Position numbers and translations under genes: made by a program
From: Jaltomata sinuosa
Lineage: Eukaryota; Streptophyta; Magnoliopsida; Solanales; Solanaceae
Length of the DNA stretch: 64,000 nt
Direction: 5' to 3'
Assembly (NCBI GenBank): GCA_003996215.1
Contig: QJPP01001526.1
Span: 1-64,000 of the forward strand
Shown here: positions 34,678 through 47,628 of the stretch, piece after piece
Numbering within the stretch: the stretch's first letter is position 1
How the letters are laid out: every line of letters begins with the position of its first letter
Notes under the pieces: model-generated
Told to the model about the DNA's origin: nothing
Database searches by the model: none
The model's input: only the letters and a program-made list of their open reading frames with translations

Positions 34678-36830
34678 TGTAACACCCCAAACTTTCGAGC
34701 TAGTATTCTAATCATTTTTCGCATGTAATTAGACCTGAACCCAGAAGATTTAATTGTAACTAGGTGTTATGGTCAAGCACTATGTGTGGGAAGAGTGTTG
34801 GATGTGAATTAAGGTCTTAAAGAACCTCTAGCACAAGTTAGAATGAAAGTTTCTCTACCGGCTAAGTTTTAGTATAACTTTCTAACTTGGGTCATCTCCA
34901 AACAATCATTACTCCTATAATATAAAGAGTTAGGTGCCCTATTACCGACCAAATTAAATATCTTCGAGTCTTCTTTCCAACACCGCCGACCGCGCATTAA
35001 TCCAAGCTTGGAGTAAAACGTTATGCTCAATTTACCAAGAAGACATCTATCTGCCTAAGCGTGACGAGTCGTCACACTTGTCATGGTTCATCAAGGCAAG
35101 TCGTCAGCCTTAACCAGTAGGACTGAAATTTTGGTCATTTTTGATGGTTTGAGTGACGACTCATCAAGGGTCTGATGGTTCATCACCTGAACCGTCAGAC
35201 AGACCCGTTCTGTACTGTTAACGCGTTTTTAAAGGATTTTTTGGTCCATTCCTTACCCAAAACGATCCCCCACCTATTATAAATATTCCTAAGTCTCTAA
35301 GACACAAATTATTCAGTCAAAAATACATTACTGTTCTCCCCAAAGTTCCAAGAAACAAGAACGCTTAGGGTTCAAGATTCAAAGGTCAATCTCAAGCTTT
35401 TCTCAAATTTTTCTCTGTCAAAAGGTATGTTGAACAATCCTCTTTCAATTAAATATATTATTGGTTGATTTTTTAACTATGGAAGCGATTTTATACGAGT
35501 TTTGAATACAGGTTGTTGAATGGTTTTTAAAAGGAAGATTTGCTTAAAGTTTGCAAATCCATGACTATGAAATTACACTTTGGTTATGAAGATCTTTGAG
35601 AGTAGAGATTATTGTTTGAAGTACGAAACCCTAATTACATGAAAAGCTTTTTGGGGCAGATTTAAGTCATGAAGTCATGACCCTTTTGTAAATTGTTTTA
35701 CTATTTAAATCTTGGCTTTTGATGAAAAAGAAAAGGATTTCTACATCCCTTGGTTTTGAAAGTATTGTTACAGATTATGAAATCTTCAATCTTTAAGGGA
35801 TTTGTTAAATGTTTTTAAATCCTTGAAATGAAGGGACTAATGATGTACGAATGTATGAAAATGGATACGGCATGATATGTATGACTTGCAAATCTTGGTA
35901 TGATGATACCAATTTAATGGATGCCTTATGAATGATAAATGTCCCTTAAAGAATGGTTTACGTACTATTTTGAGAAGATTAAAAGATGGGCTTAAAGAGA
36001 ATTAGATGGTTAACCGAGAAGGTGTGAGTCTAACGTCTCAACACCTGAAACCTGTGTTTTGCCGACATAGGGATGGTTTGATCCTTAAGTGGATGACCTT
36101 ATATTTTCCTCTATGAGGATGATGGTGCTAGCCAAAATGATGTAATCTCGATTCATACGGCAAACATGGATTGGGGCTTAGCCGGTCGAGGGTTGATAGG
36201 ACCCACATAGCCCGTGGTATTTAAATGAAAGTCGGTGATACCATCTAGTTCAGAAGTAATGTTAATAAATGATTTTTGAGGAATGTTTTAAGTACTTGCC
36301 CCATATTTTGTTTAAGATTATGATTTATGTAACGATTCTTATGACTTGCTTTATAAATTTTATTGTTCCTTCCCCTGGGTTGCATGCAAGTACTCATCGT
36401 ACTGACCGTCCTCGGACGCTACATCATTTTATGATGTAGGTTCCAAGACACTTTCTTATGGTACTGTGCAGCATTAGGATCGTTCGTGAGAATATCAGCA
36501 AGTGGTGATCCCTCTATCTTTCGGAAGGCGATTTACATTTTTATTTTGACTCTGATTTTTAGTTATGGTATTGTTGGGGTCATGTCCCAGTATTGATATT
36601 TCATTCTTATGTTAGAGGCTTCGTGGACTTATGTAGATGTTATTTTGATCATTTTATTCCCAACACTTGGTAAACTCTTAAATTATATTATTAAAAGGTT
36701 TTCTCATATGGGTCTTTCTTCTGCAAATATTTTATTGAATATGCTCATGATGTTATGCTAAGGGGTCTTCTCGGGCCTTTATTGGTCTGGGGTACCCGTT
36801 ACGTCCAGAGCCTGGTCTCGGGGCATGAAA
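34678..36830 (+). repeat. 3' LTR of element C (complete, 2.15 kb)
   Basis: Starts TGTAACACCCC after the polypurine tract. It contains the palindrome module (35052-35215) and TATA box (35278). GTAAG follows as presumed target duplication; the other copy is outside the window. Confidence 0.82.
35052..35285 (+). promoter_or_regulatory. TGACGAGTCGTCA palindrome module and TATA box of the element C LTR
   Basis: TCTGCCTAAGCGTGACG runs into the perfect palindrome TGACGAGTCGTCA (35062-35074), then weaker copies to about 35215, then TATAAATA at 35278-35285. The leading phrase is nearly identical to that of element B (TCTGCCTAAGAGTGACG). Confidence 0.6.
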
Positions 36831-37498
36831 GTAAGAGACTCATCTATTTAAGAGTTACAAAACTTACAATTAATTATTTGTGAGAAAGGAACGAGTGTTA
36901 TTAATTAAAACTTTTATTTTTTAATACAATAACCAAAAAAGATATTCTGAGTAAATTGAAAGAGATAAGAAGAAGAACAAGCTAGCATATAGTGTCTTAG
37001 ACTTTCATTATGCAGTGAGCCCCCATAAAGTCCAAACTGAGAGCAGAAACATGAAAAGAGTGTCTTGAAATACATGAGAACTCATCTTCTCCCCCAAATT
37101 CTCATCTATTCAAGATTCAGAGCATAAATTTGAAATCAGTGATACCCAATTTTGTTGTCACCAGTTCTCTTTGCTTTGTAGCGAGGAATAAACCTTAACT
37201 TGTACCCTGATTTTTATTATTCTTGCTAATTTTGAACTGATTTGTTTGAGAACTTTTGAGTGGGCACCTCCCTTGAAGAGGAAGAAGAATATTAGGTGGT
37301 GAGCGCGACGAAGAAGAGAAGAGAGGCAGAGGGACTAGCAGTATGCGGGGCTTCAAGCCCAAATAGGCGCATTACTTGCTTTGTGAGGATTCCCCCATAT
37401 CTTGGTGATGCTTATCAACATAGACAACCATATTCTCGAGGCATGATATATGAGGACCATAGAGAATAGGAGGAGGATGAGGACAATGATAGGGATCA
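36831..37498. other. Unassigned segment between elements C and D
   Basis: 668 bp without a clear gene. The last about 100 bases (37400-37498) read as a short acidic frame (GDAYQHRQPYSRGMIYEDH, then EEDEDNDRD after a stop). It may be part of the CACTA transposon whose right end appears after element D, since removing D joins the two. Confidence 0.35.
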
Positions 37499-37730
37499 TG
37501 TTAAATAACATGTTGATAATGATGATCATGTAGATTATGATTATTCAGATTTAGATCAATGTAAGAGTCCTAATAAGGAATCAATTGTACAAGCCTATTA
37601 GGAGTGTTCTACTAGAACTAGTATAGCTACTTTATAGGACAAAATACTTGTATAGATAGATAGGTTGATGTACTGTAAAGATTATCAAATATAGAGTTCG
37701 AAAATTCTCCTGACATTGTATATTTTATCA
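37499..37730 (+). repeat. 5' LTR of element D
   Basis: Matches 51679-51897 (shared stretch AATGATGATCATGTAGAT); ends TTTATCA. The first about 12 bases are an extra stretch relative to the 3' copy, so the exact start is uncertain. Confidence 0.8.
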
Positions 37731-37744
37731 TAGTATCAGAGCTT
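37731..37744 (+). other. Primer binding site of element D
   Basis: TAGTATCAGAGCTT is an initiator tRNA-Met type site with one change (TGG to TAG). Confidence 0.75.
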
Positions 37745-37855
37745 CTTTAAAGCTAAATCTGCTTTCAAATTCTAGACCTTCTCTGTACACACAAACTCTA
37801 CCAAAAATACTTCCAATGCTTTTTCAACATGCTCTCTTCATCACCTCATTGCTTC

Positions 37856-38011
37856 ATGTCTTGTGAAGCTGAAGCCCTCCAACTACTTGATATGGAGAAC
37901 ACAAATGATGCAAGTTATCCAAGTAATGAGACTAGCCTATCTTATTGAGGGTAAATCAAAAGTAACTGATATTGAGGGAACCAGTGAAACCAGTGTCAAC
38001 AACAGCAAAAT
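37856..38011 (+). pseudogene. Copia gag start of element D, cut by element F
   Basis: The frame reads KLKPSNYLIWRTQMMQVIQV, a typical copia gag N-terminal region, up to NNSKI where element F begins. It resumes at 47629. Confidence 0.8.
38007..38011. other. Target-site duplication of element F (AAAAT, left)
   Basis: AAAAT here and at 47624-47628 flank element F. Taking these as the ends gives an LTR start at 38012, a few bases before the first TG (38017). Confidence 0.6.
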
Positions 38012-40301
38012 TTTAATGACACTTCCGGTCATTTACACGTTTTCGCCTTTCTTGTACCATTAGAGCTTACTTGTAGTGGCCCAAGTCATTTATGGCTTGT
38101 CGGGACCGGTAGTTCGATGCCCGGGCCATTTGTTTGGTCTTTATGGTCGTTCCTCATTTTAGAGCTTCAACTTTGAAAATCGTTGACTTCCATAAACATT
38201 CTTGATAATATCAAATAATTAAACCAAGGTTCTAGGTCAAAGGAATTCCTTACTCAAAAGTTCGAGTTAAAGAAATGCCTCGTGTAACACCTCGCCCGTT
38301 TGGAAGGTTTATAGTAACTCGTGCCTTTGGGGTAAGACTAATAGTGTATAATATACTAAGAAGGATGTTTTATCAGGTATTGTAATGGCAAAATGGTCGT
38401 ATGATAAGTTTTGAAGTCAATCAAGTTACGAAACAAAAGTCAGAAAAAGTTATTGTAAATTCCTTTAAGGAATTCTCTTCAAATTTGGGTTAAATGTCTT
38501 GGGGTGTTTCTCACTATCTATAAAGAGTTAGTGGGCCCCCAATATACCAAATCTAAGGTCTACGATTCTAGTTTCCAATTCTCTAAACCGTTCATCCATA
38601 CGACTTCAGAATAGAGACATATTCACATTTTCGTAAAACTGCGCAAGCAGATACGTCAAGATGGGGCCTACATCCTAAGTCGGTTCAGCTTATAAAAGCT
38701 GATTTCTCCTTCGTTTTAACTCATTTTTTTCACCCAAAATTCTTAGAAAATCAGAGGGAGAGTTCATAAATAATCCATGGACTTTGATCCTTTCATTTCG
38801 GAAGTTTAACGGAAGTTGCTCTACGTCGCGAGCTCGTCATTTTGGTGTAGTTTGTCCCGTCGATTTCATGGCGTATCTTTATGGGTGTTGATGCAGAGAG
38901 ATAGTAGGTGTTTTCTGAGTATTTAGCAGTATCTATGGAGTTAGTTTTGTGAGGTATGGATCCCGTATACTTATCTATTTTTTGGATCAAGATTTTAAGC
39001 TTCTAGTTATGAAAAGTTGTTGTTGCCGATATCTTGTAGTAGTTTCTTGTTGATTTTGGATCTGTTTGTTGTTCTTGCAAGGAGGCTGGTTGTTCATGCA
39101 TTGGATTCAACCCTTGTTTGCTGTGTGTTCAGTGTACGCTCCGGTAGTATGGGATGCTGGAGGGTTTGCTTTCACTTGATTGTGTTTCTCGATTGTATGG
39201 GCGGTCGTTGGGATTGTAGGTAGACTATATTTACTCTTGTTTTTACTTAGAGCTTGTCTTGGCACCCGGTTCTTGAAAGATTAGTGATGGCTAGCCTGTT
39301 AAGGCTTTGGTTGTGGGATTTTCGATTATTGATAGGGCTTTGGAATCCTATCTTATTGAGGCACTTTTCTGTGGCCTTCTGAGCAGAGTGTGAGACTCTA
39401 GTTCTATTCTTGTGGGAAGCTGAGTGGTATCTCTCGGTTATTGTGGCCTAGTTATTTCATCCTAGGGTTGTACTTGTGAGGTGATTCCCTGGTTATGCTA
39501 TCATATGATTGGATTGGTGTTATGATTTCCTTATACTGGTTGATTCCATTTTGAGTATGTTAGACTGCTCTATGTCTTTTCCTTCCACTTGAGGTTACCG
39601 GTATACCATTATTTTCTCAACTCCCTCTCTACATACTTATATTGTTGTGCAAGGACTCCAGGTGCGTTCTTCTTTCCTTCACGTGTGATTCTGTGTAATT
39701 GTATCTCTGTGCTAGCATGTGTTACTTGAAGCTCTTGGTTATGGATGATTTGTGCTAGCTCCTTGTGCCTTGCTTATTGCCTCAGTGACTGCTTTCTTGC
39801 TATCTGTTACTTACTGCTTTTATATCTTATATGCGCTCAGTCGGCCTATGATACCTACTGAGTACCCATGGTTTTGGTGCTCATACTACACTTCTGCACT
39901 TTTTTGTGCAGATATTAGTTGAGCTTTCGCCGTTGATCACGTTGGAAACTCGTGCAGCTTTTAGATCTTTGAGACTAGGGTGAGCGCCTGACGGTCGGGG
40001 CTTGTCTACATCTCATCTGTTGTACTTTTTCTCCTTGTATTTTTGGAGGCAATTTATGTTGTATTTTGTTACTACTAGCACTTGTATCCTATTAGAAGCT
40101 TCTGTACTATTGATACCAAGTCTTGGGGTTGGTGTACTTTCCTTTATGTATTTATATTCGAGTTTTTCTTTCGCTTATTTCTGCTTGCTGGTGCGTTTTG
40201 GTTAGGTAGTAGCCCATTACTAACCGTTCTAGGCTACGGGAATTGGTTCACCTACTGGGGATTGTAGGTGCCATCATGACTTGAGAAATCGGGTCGTGAT
40301 A
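38012..40301 (+). repeat. 5' LTR of element F (with 1.6-kb deletion)
   Basis: It lacks about 1.6 kb present in the 3' LTR (44811-46424); the junction is near 39092 (GGTTGTT/CATGCATTGG). TGTAACACCTCGCCC at 38285 looks like an LTR start, but the homology begins 270 bases earlier. TATAAAAG near 38692 is a candidate TATA box. Confidence 0.78.
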
Positions 40302-40304
40302 GCT

Positions 40305-40318
40305 TGGTATCAGAGCTC
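40305..40318 (+). other. Primer binding site of element F
   Basis: TGGTATCAGAGCTC, an initiator tRNA-Met type site, three bases after the LTR end. Confidence 0.85.
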
Positions 40319-40825
40319 TAGGTTCACCGGTGTCATGGTACAGAAGCAAATGTCTAAGTAGAGTCTCGTGGATCGGTAAGATGACGTCTGTATCCTATCT
40401 GCGGGAAGCTACAGGGCATTGCTAGGAAATATTTCATCTTCTTGGCTTCTCATCGTGCGTTCCTGGCTCTATTGACTTTTAAACTTCGGTTGTTCATTCA
40501 TTCTCGAATTCCTCAAACGAATGTGATAGCGGTTGGTGCCAAGGCTTTTGTGCATGTTGCTTCAGTGCTTCCACTAGCGCCAGGACTCCAGAGTGAGGGT
40601 TTACTGCACTAGATAGGGGGTGTGGGGTCAGCCCAACCTCCGACTGGATTTATAGCGACCTCAGCACTTCAGGTCATCGTGGCTAGGACTCTGAGTCCTC
40701 CAGTGAGTGTTTCAGTACATGGTTCTGTGAGTGGTGCTTCAGTTATAGTTGAGCTTCTAGTTTTTCATCAGGGTTGTCTGTCGGTATTGGAGCACGAGGC
40801 GTGATTTTCCCATCAGATTTCATCT

Positions 40826-40965
40826 GGTATAGGCTGTTTTTGGTGTGGTGAGCATGGGAACTTTGCTAGGAATTGCCCCAGAATTGTGTATCCCAGACAC
40901 CTTGGTTGTTATCATTGTGGAGAGATTGGTTACCTTTATAGATATTGTCCCCGGCGAGGGCCGGT
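40826..40965 (+). pseudogene. Gag double zinc-knuckle remnant of element F
   Basis: The frame reads CFWCGEHGNFARNC and then CYHCGEIGYLYRYC. In each, the fourth zinc ligand position expected to be His is changed (Asn, Tyr), so neither knuckle is canonical. This places gag upstream (40400-40820), where only broken frames remain. Confidence 0.7.
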
Positions 40966-43730
40966 TAGACCTTTAGTTTCGACTACTCAGTCCAGAGTTA
41001 TATCCCATTAGCTTGATACTCCTCTTGGTGGGCCAGAGGTAGAGGTTCCTGATATTGTTGCTCCAGGTTAGGCTTTTGCTACCTTCGACTTGTGATAGTC
41101 CTGCTCGCGTTGCGATTCTATCCCTTCTGTCATTTATTTTCTTATATACCTACCTGCTATTTGTTTAAGTTGTTTGGCTACCCGAATTGTAGTACTGGTA
41201 TGTTATTTTATTGGTAGTTTATTCTTTAGTAGTGGATGGGGGTAAGTTAGCCTTGAGAGGTGTTTTCCCGGAGTTGTAGCTTGTGGGTAGTTCTTGTTAT
41301 TCTATTTCCAGTTGGGTTACCCCTGTTTCATTGTGATTCTGGACTTTTGGTTGGGTTTCCCTTATTGAGCGGTCCTAGATGGTTGTTGCCTAGGCCGTTA
41401 TCTTGTGTGGCTAGAGATCCGTGTGATGATTCGGTGTATTATCGGTAGTTGGGCCAGAATTAAGATTTTGCCTCAGTTGGGAGATATTGGTTATGCTAGT
41501 GTGCATAGATTGGTTTGGTCTCCCAAGAGTCTAGAGTCGACCCTCTTTGTTGATTAGTTTAGGAGGTTGGTAGGTATGTGGGTTGTTCCCATATTCTCCT
41601 CCACTTCTTGGTCCGTTGGGTGTTTTGTTGTATCCCTAGCTCCAGTTGGAATGAATCTTGATGGTAGTTCTTTCGATGAGCTCTGGATGTTGGCATCGTG
41701 ATTGGGTCTTGACTTTAAGCACTTCTGACTAAGTGTTGATCGTAACCTCGTGGTTAGGTTGTATTTGTAAGCATTTCGGGTGAGTTGGGCATCCGGCCCA
41801 TTCTTCTCCTGCCTTATTGAATTTGACGGTAGCTATGAGTAGTAAGGTAATGGCTTCAGGTTCTTATTCGAGATAGGATTTGTAAGGTTTAGTATGTGCT
41901 AAGGAAGCATTTTTGTTTAGTTGAAAAAGAAGGGAGATGACTCTTTGTTTGTGTTTAAGTGTCCTTGTAGTTGCCTGAGGTGGCGATGAAAGTTTGCTTT
42001 GGGATTGTGTGTTGGTGATTCGATCCATCCGTCTACACATTGCCGTGGGTTTTCCATCGATTGGTTTTTGTTTCAGTAGCAGTTGTGGTGTTGGCAACTT
42101 GTATTTTCAGGCCTAGTTGGCTTGGGTTCTTAAGGGTTCATTGGCAGCATAAAGGTTCGACCAAGGCTTTGGTTGGCAGTTTTGAAAGTCGGTGTTCAGA
42201 ATCATAACTTGGCAGGTTACATCGGATGGTTTGTGGCAGTTTCTATTTGGTTTCAGCATCCTAGTGCCGGGAGGCAGTGGGTGCAGGCAACTTAGCTTCT
42301 TTTACTTCAGTTGTGGATGCGGCTATTGGCCTTGGACACCTAGTCCTTGGCTAACCTCTGCAAGAGGCGAGATATTCTAGATTTCAGCAGTGTTCTAGTT
42401 AGTACGAGGTTCTTCTACCATGGTTGGACATACTCAGCGGCGTAAGTTTGAGCTTCAGCAGTGGTGTATGCTTTATATGGTCAGCTTGTGAGGGATAAGA
42501 CTAGCGAGGCTATTTTGAGCTCTGATGATACGTGAGACTGATAATAGCCATTCGTTTGCCCAGGATTTGAAAGCTTGTTTAATTGATTCCTCTGGAGTTA
42601 TTGTTTATGTGGGGTTCTAGTGTTGGTTAGACTCGGCCAGTATGGACGAGAAGTTCATTATGATGTATGCTTCGAAGTGGTTGGTTGTTTGCAGAACCAG
42701 TAGAGCGGTTGATTTGAGCCAAAGGAATGAGTTGAAAGTATATGCAAAAATGTCTATGGCTAGATGGTAACTTTGAACCCTAGGCACCTTTTTCCTTTGC
42801 CTTCGGGGTGTTTGGACTTGATATTTGTGGCATGGTGGACTTCTTCCTGAGGTGAGATTCGTAAGGAAATTTCACATTCAAATGGTTTTCGAGTGTTCAG
42901 AGTAGCAGTAGTGTTTTCTAGAGTTGGGAGCTTGGCTCATGGTTACAGACGTCTTGGTAGGCTTACCACACTTCTTGCAGGATCATGGTTTTGGTTTGGG
43001 TCTTTTGGGCAGATTGCCCTGGTTCATTCACTTTCAGCTGATTCAGACCTGGCACGGTTCAGTTAGCGAATTTGATGTTAGAAAAAATGTTTGTTCGTTG
43101 GTTGGTGGTCAGTCAAGGCAGGTAACTTTAGTTTCAATGATATGCTACGGGTTGTTATCTTGGATGGCAAAGGCTAGTAGCCTATATCTTGGCTTAAAGC
43201 GCATTTGTACAATGGGTAACTTCGTTCGTGGTAAAGTATAAGCAAGAACTATGGATCTCTGGTGTGTCAGTTGATGCTTCGAGGGTGGTTTGAGTGTTCA
43301 GCTTGTATGCAGATTCCTTTTTGTGGTGCTAAAGGATTCAGTTAAGAATAAATAAAAAAAGGGCTTTTGCGGAACAGCGGGTTCATGAGTTAGAGTTTTG
43401 GGTTGATGGATTTTCTGGTAAACTTGGTATGGTTTTAGGATTCAAGTTTTATGTGTTGATAACCTTGGTGCTCTGGTTTCGATGTTGTGTAGGTTCTTTT
43501 TGGTTAAGATTCTCGAGGTTCAGTTTGGGTTGGCAGATCTTTGGAGGTTGAAATCTAGCTTGGCTAGTAAGAAATTAAGGCTTGGTTGCTTTCTTTGGTT
43601 CTGTTATATTGGGTGTCGTCCGATCGCGGAGGTTACCCGGGTTGTCTGAGAGAGTAGTGCGGGTGTTGTATCCGCTATTCTTAAATCTCTGGTATTTTCT
43701 TCCTTCCTGACTTTCGGGGATGAAAGTCTT
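40966..43730 (+). other. Degenerate body of element F
   Basis: 2.8 kb in which I recognise no protease, RT or integrase motif. Frames such as 42924-43241 have no family match and are probably chance. A purine-rich stretch near 43717 precedes the 3' LTR. Confidence 0.5.
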
Positions 43731-46700
43731 TTTACCCTTCCGGTCATTTACACATTTTCGCCTTTCTTGTACCATTAGAGCTTACTTGTAGTGGCCCAAG
43801 TCATTTATGGCTTGTCGGGACTGGTAGTTCGGTGCCCAGGCCGTTTGTTTGGTCTTTATGGCCGTTCCTCATTTTAGAGCTTCAACTTTGGAAATCTTTG
43901 ACTTTCGTCAACATTCTTGGTAATATCAAAGAATTAAACCAAGGTTCTAGGTCAAAGGAATTCCTTACTCGAAAGTTCGAGTTAAAGAAATGCCTCGTGT
44001 AACACCTCGCTCGTTTGGAAGGTTTATAGTAACCCGTGCCTTTGGAGTAAGACTAATAGTGTCTAATATACTAAGAAGGATGTGTTATGAGGTATTGTAA
44101 TGGAAAAATGGTCGTATGATAAGTTTTGAAGTCAAGCAAGTTGCGAAACAAAAGTCGGAAAAAGTTATTGTAAATTCCTTTAAGGAATTCTCTTCAAATT
44201 TAGGTTAAATGTCTTGGGGTGTTTCTCCCTATATATAAAGAGTTAGTGGGCCCCCAATATACCAAATCGAAGGTCTACAAGTCTAGTTTCCAACGCACTA
44301 AACCGTTCATCCATAAGACTTAAGAATAGAGATATATTCACATTTTTGTAAGACTGCGCAAGCAGACACGTCAAGGTGGGGCCTACATCCTAAGTCGGTT
44401 CAGCTTACAAAAGCTGATTTCTCCTTCGTTTTAACTCATTTTTTTCACCCAAAATTCTTAGAAAATCAGAGTTAGAGTTAATAAATAATCCATGGACTTT
44501 GATCCTTTCAATTCGGAAGTTTAACGGAAGTTGCTTTACGTCGCGAGCTCGTCATTTTGGTGTAGTTTGTCCCGTCGATTTCATGGCGTACCTTCGTGGG
44601 TGTTGATGCAGAGAGATAGCAGGTGTTTTCTGAGTATTTAGCAGTATCTATGGAGTTATTTTGGTGAGGTATGGATCCCGTATACTTATCTATTTGTTGG
44701 ATCAAGATTTTAAGCTTCTAGTTATGAAAAGTTGTTGTTGCCGATATCTTGTAGTAGTTTCTTGTTGATTTTGGATCTGTTTGTTGTTCTTGCAAGGAGG
44801 CAGGTTGTTAATCTTGGGATATTGAATATTTTTGTCAAGGAAATCTCTCCTCTACGACCCTCCTTTGTTATTATATGTTCTAGTATTGTTTTATGGATTT
44901 CTGAGCCACGAAGTGGTATTTTGGATTTGTGGCTTTGGACAGCCCCTTTATCTTGTTATGTTTGGTTATTGTTGTGGTGTTCTGGTTGTGTTAAGGTGCT
45001 GGAGGGATTGGGAAATTGTGAGATTCATTTTGGGATCACATACGATAGTGATTGGATTGGACAAACGTGAAGTACGCCTTGAAATAGTGCCTCGGGAGCT
45101 CGTCGCTCCTTGGAGATGTGGTTAACGTATTGTTGTTGGATTTAGCTACCATTTGTTATTGTTATTGGCCTCATTTTTACGCTTTGGAGTTGGCTGGTCG
45201 CGAGTGTGACATTAACACCTTATCAATTGGCTATGGCTCGTTCTTGCAGCCTTGTCGATTCTAGCAATTGTTCTATTACCTTGGTTGGTCAGGCTTCATA
45301 GAGACGCCTTTGGGGCTTCAGTTGAAAGTATTTGTTTTATGTGATTCAAATCTTCCTGGAGTTGTTCGAGTCTGGACGATGCCATTCCCGCAGCTAGTCA
45401 TCGGGTGACAGGTAGGTTATGGTTTTCCCCTATCTAGACTCTGCGTATATAGGCTATAACTGCATTAATTAGCATCCTTAGATGGGTTGTTATAGGTTGG
45501 TACCCCAGACCTTGTCCGCCTTTCGTCCGTCTATTTCATACGTTGTTTGTAGTATTCGCGTAGTAATGTATATTACCTTTGTGGTCCTGTGTGGCCTTGT
45601 ATTGACTCTGGAACATAGATGGTGGGCTATTTGGGAATGTCAGCGAGTTCCGGACATAGAGATTATCCTTTTAGGCTGGTTATGTCTGTTGAGTAGCTAT
45701 TGGGCCTGTGCAGGGCTGATAGGAATTGTTGTGAGCCGTTGGGCTACTTTTATATTTGTGTGCGAGCATATCATCCATGAAAAAGGTTTTCCCCTGCATG
45801 TTTTACTACAGTTTTGGTTGTGAGCCACTACTGACAGTTTTCCTAAATTTACATGGCCCTGGGGGCCCATTTTTTGTACTGTTGTTGATAGAAAAGGGGA
45901 TTTTGGATGTTTTCTCACTAATTTTATTACTGGTACTAGTCTCTGCGGGGCAGAGCAACAGACTTGATTTTATTACTGATACTAGTCTCTGCGGGGCAGA
46001 GCACCAGACTTGATTTTATTACTGATACTAGTCTCTGCGGGACAGAGCACTAGACTTGATTTACTACAGTTTTAGACCCGGTTACGCCCGGGCACCCTTG
46101 GAGGGATTTTTGAGGCATTTTCTACTACTTTAGTCCTGGACGGGGTCTGGGCATGCATACTTGAGACTGGGTCTCTATCTTGATCCCGTACTTGCTTCCA
46201 GATGACATGTCTTGACACTGAGTTTTAGTATGGGGTCGGGGACCTCCATGGACCTTGCCGCTTCGGGCCTGGGGCTTCGGGATGCGTGCGCCGGAGGGAA
46301 GGGTATACGGTGGAGTAGAGGTATACAGGCTGAGTCTTTCCATGAAACCTGCCTGCTGGGCCCGATTGGCACCGGAGGAGGTACATATAGAGGTTCTATT
46401 TCATATCATATCATATTATGCATTGGATTACACCCTTGTTTTCTGTGTGTTCAGTGTACGCTCTGGTAGTATGGTATGCCGGAGGGTTTGCATTCACTTG
46501 ATTGTGTTCCTCAGTTGTATGGGCGGCCGTTGGGACTGTAGGTAGACTATATTTACTCATATTTTTACTTAGAGCTTATCTTGGCACCCGGTTCTTGAAA
46601 GATTAGTGATGGCTAGCCTGTTGAGGCTTTGGTTGTGGGATTTTTTATTATTGATAGGGCTTTGGAGTCCTATCTTATTGAGGCACTTTTGTGTGGCCTT

Positions 46701-47623
46701 CTGAGCAGAGTGTGAGACTCTGGTTCTATTCTTGTGGGAAGCTGAGTGGTATCTCTCGGTTATTGTGGCCTAGTTATTTCATCCTAGGGTTGTACTTGTG
46801 AGGTGATTCCCTGGTTATGCTATCATATGATTGGATTGGTGTTATGATTTCCTTATACTGGTTGATTCTATTTTGAGTATGTTAAACTGCTCTCTATCTT
46901 TTCCTTCCACTTGAGGTTACCGGTATACCGCTATTTTCTCAACTCTCTCTCTACTTACTTATATTGTTGTGCAAGGACTCCAGGTGCGTTCTCCTTTCCT
47001 TCACCTTTGATTATGTGTAATTGTATCTCTGTGCTAGCATGTGTTACTTGAAGCTCTTTGTTATGGATGATCTGTGCTAGCTCCTTGTGCCTTGCTTATT
47101 GCCTCAGTGACTGCTTTCTTGCTATCTGTTACTTACTGCTTTTATATCTTATATGCGCTCAGTCGGTCTATGATACCTACTGAGTACCCATGGTTTTGGT
47201 GCTCATACTACACTTCTGCACTTTTTTGTGCAGATATTAGCTGAGCTTTCGCCGTTGATCACGTTGGAGACTCGTGCAGCTTTTGGATCTTTGAGACTAG
47301 GGTGAGCGCCTGACTGTCGGGGCTTGTCTACATCTCATCTGTTGTACTGTTGCTCCTTTTACTTTCGGAGGCAATTTATGTTGTATTTTTTTACTACTAG
47401 CACTTGTATCCTATTAGAAGCTTATGTACTATTGATACCAAGTCTTGGGGTTGGTGTAGTTTCCTTTATGTATTTATATTCGAGTTTTGCTTTCGCTTAT
47501 TTCTGCTTGTTGGTGCGTTTTGGTTAGGTAGTATCCCATTACTAACCGTTCTGGGCTACGAGAATTGGTTCGCCTACTGAAGATTGTAGGTGCCATCATG
47601 ACTTGAGAAATTGGGTCATGACA
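43731..47623 (+). repeat. 3' LTR of element F (long form, 3.9 kb)
   Basis: Matches the 5' LTR on both sides of an extra block at 44811-46424. Inside that block is a 46-bp unit repeated three times (TAGTCTCTGCGGGGCAGAGC at about 45937, 45983 and 46029). Long frames within it have no family match. Confidence 0.78.
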
Positions 47624-47628
47624 AAAAT

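Larger units (their letters stand above)
30153..36830 (+). mobile_element. Element C: Ty3/gypsy-type LTR retrotransposon, degenerate
   Basis: 5' LTR remainder (30153-30886), initiator-Met primer site (30891), an internal region without recognisable genes, and a complete 3' LTR (34678-36830). LTRs begin TGTAACACCCC; the 5' copy ends GTGACA and the 3' copy has decayed to ATGAAA. The two LTR segments (30153-30886 and 36094-36830) are about 95% alike by eye, so this is the oldest of the four nested elements. The lineage (chromovirus-like) is a guess from LTR style. Confidence 0.8.
38012..47623 (+). mobile_element. Element F: gypsy-type LTR retrotransposon inserted in element D
   Basis: 5' LTR 38012-40301 and 3' LTR 43731-47623 share CCTTCCGGTCATTTACAC near the start and CATGACTTGAGAAAT near the end. 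An initiator-Met primer site follows at 40305. The body (40317-43730) holds a double gag zinc knuckle remnant and otherwise only broken frames. AAAAT target duplication. Confidence 0.83.

Noticed and set aside
38285..38300. TGTAACACCTCGCCC as the true start of element F's LTR
   Set aside because: The repeated sequence begins about 270 bp earlier in both LTR copies, and the AAAAT duplication fits the earlier boundary; the later start remains a weak alternative.
42924..43241. 105-residue frame in element F, and similar frames at 45482-45823 and 46255-46545
   Set aside because: Inside a degenerate body or LTR, no recognised motif, no codon-level support.
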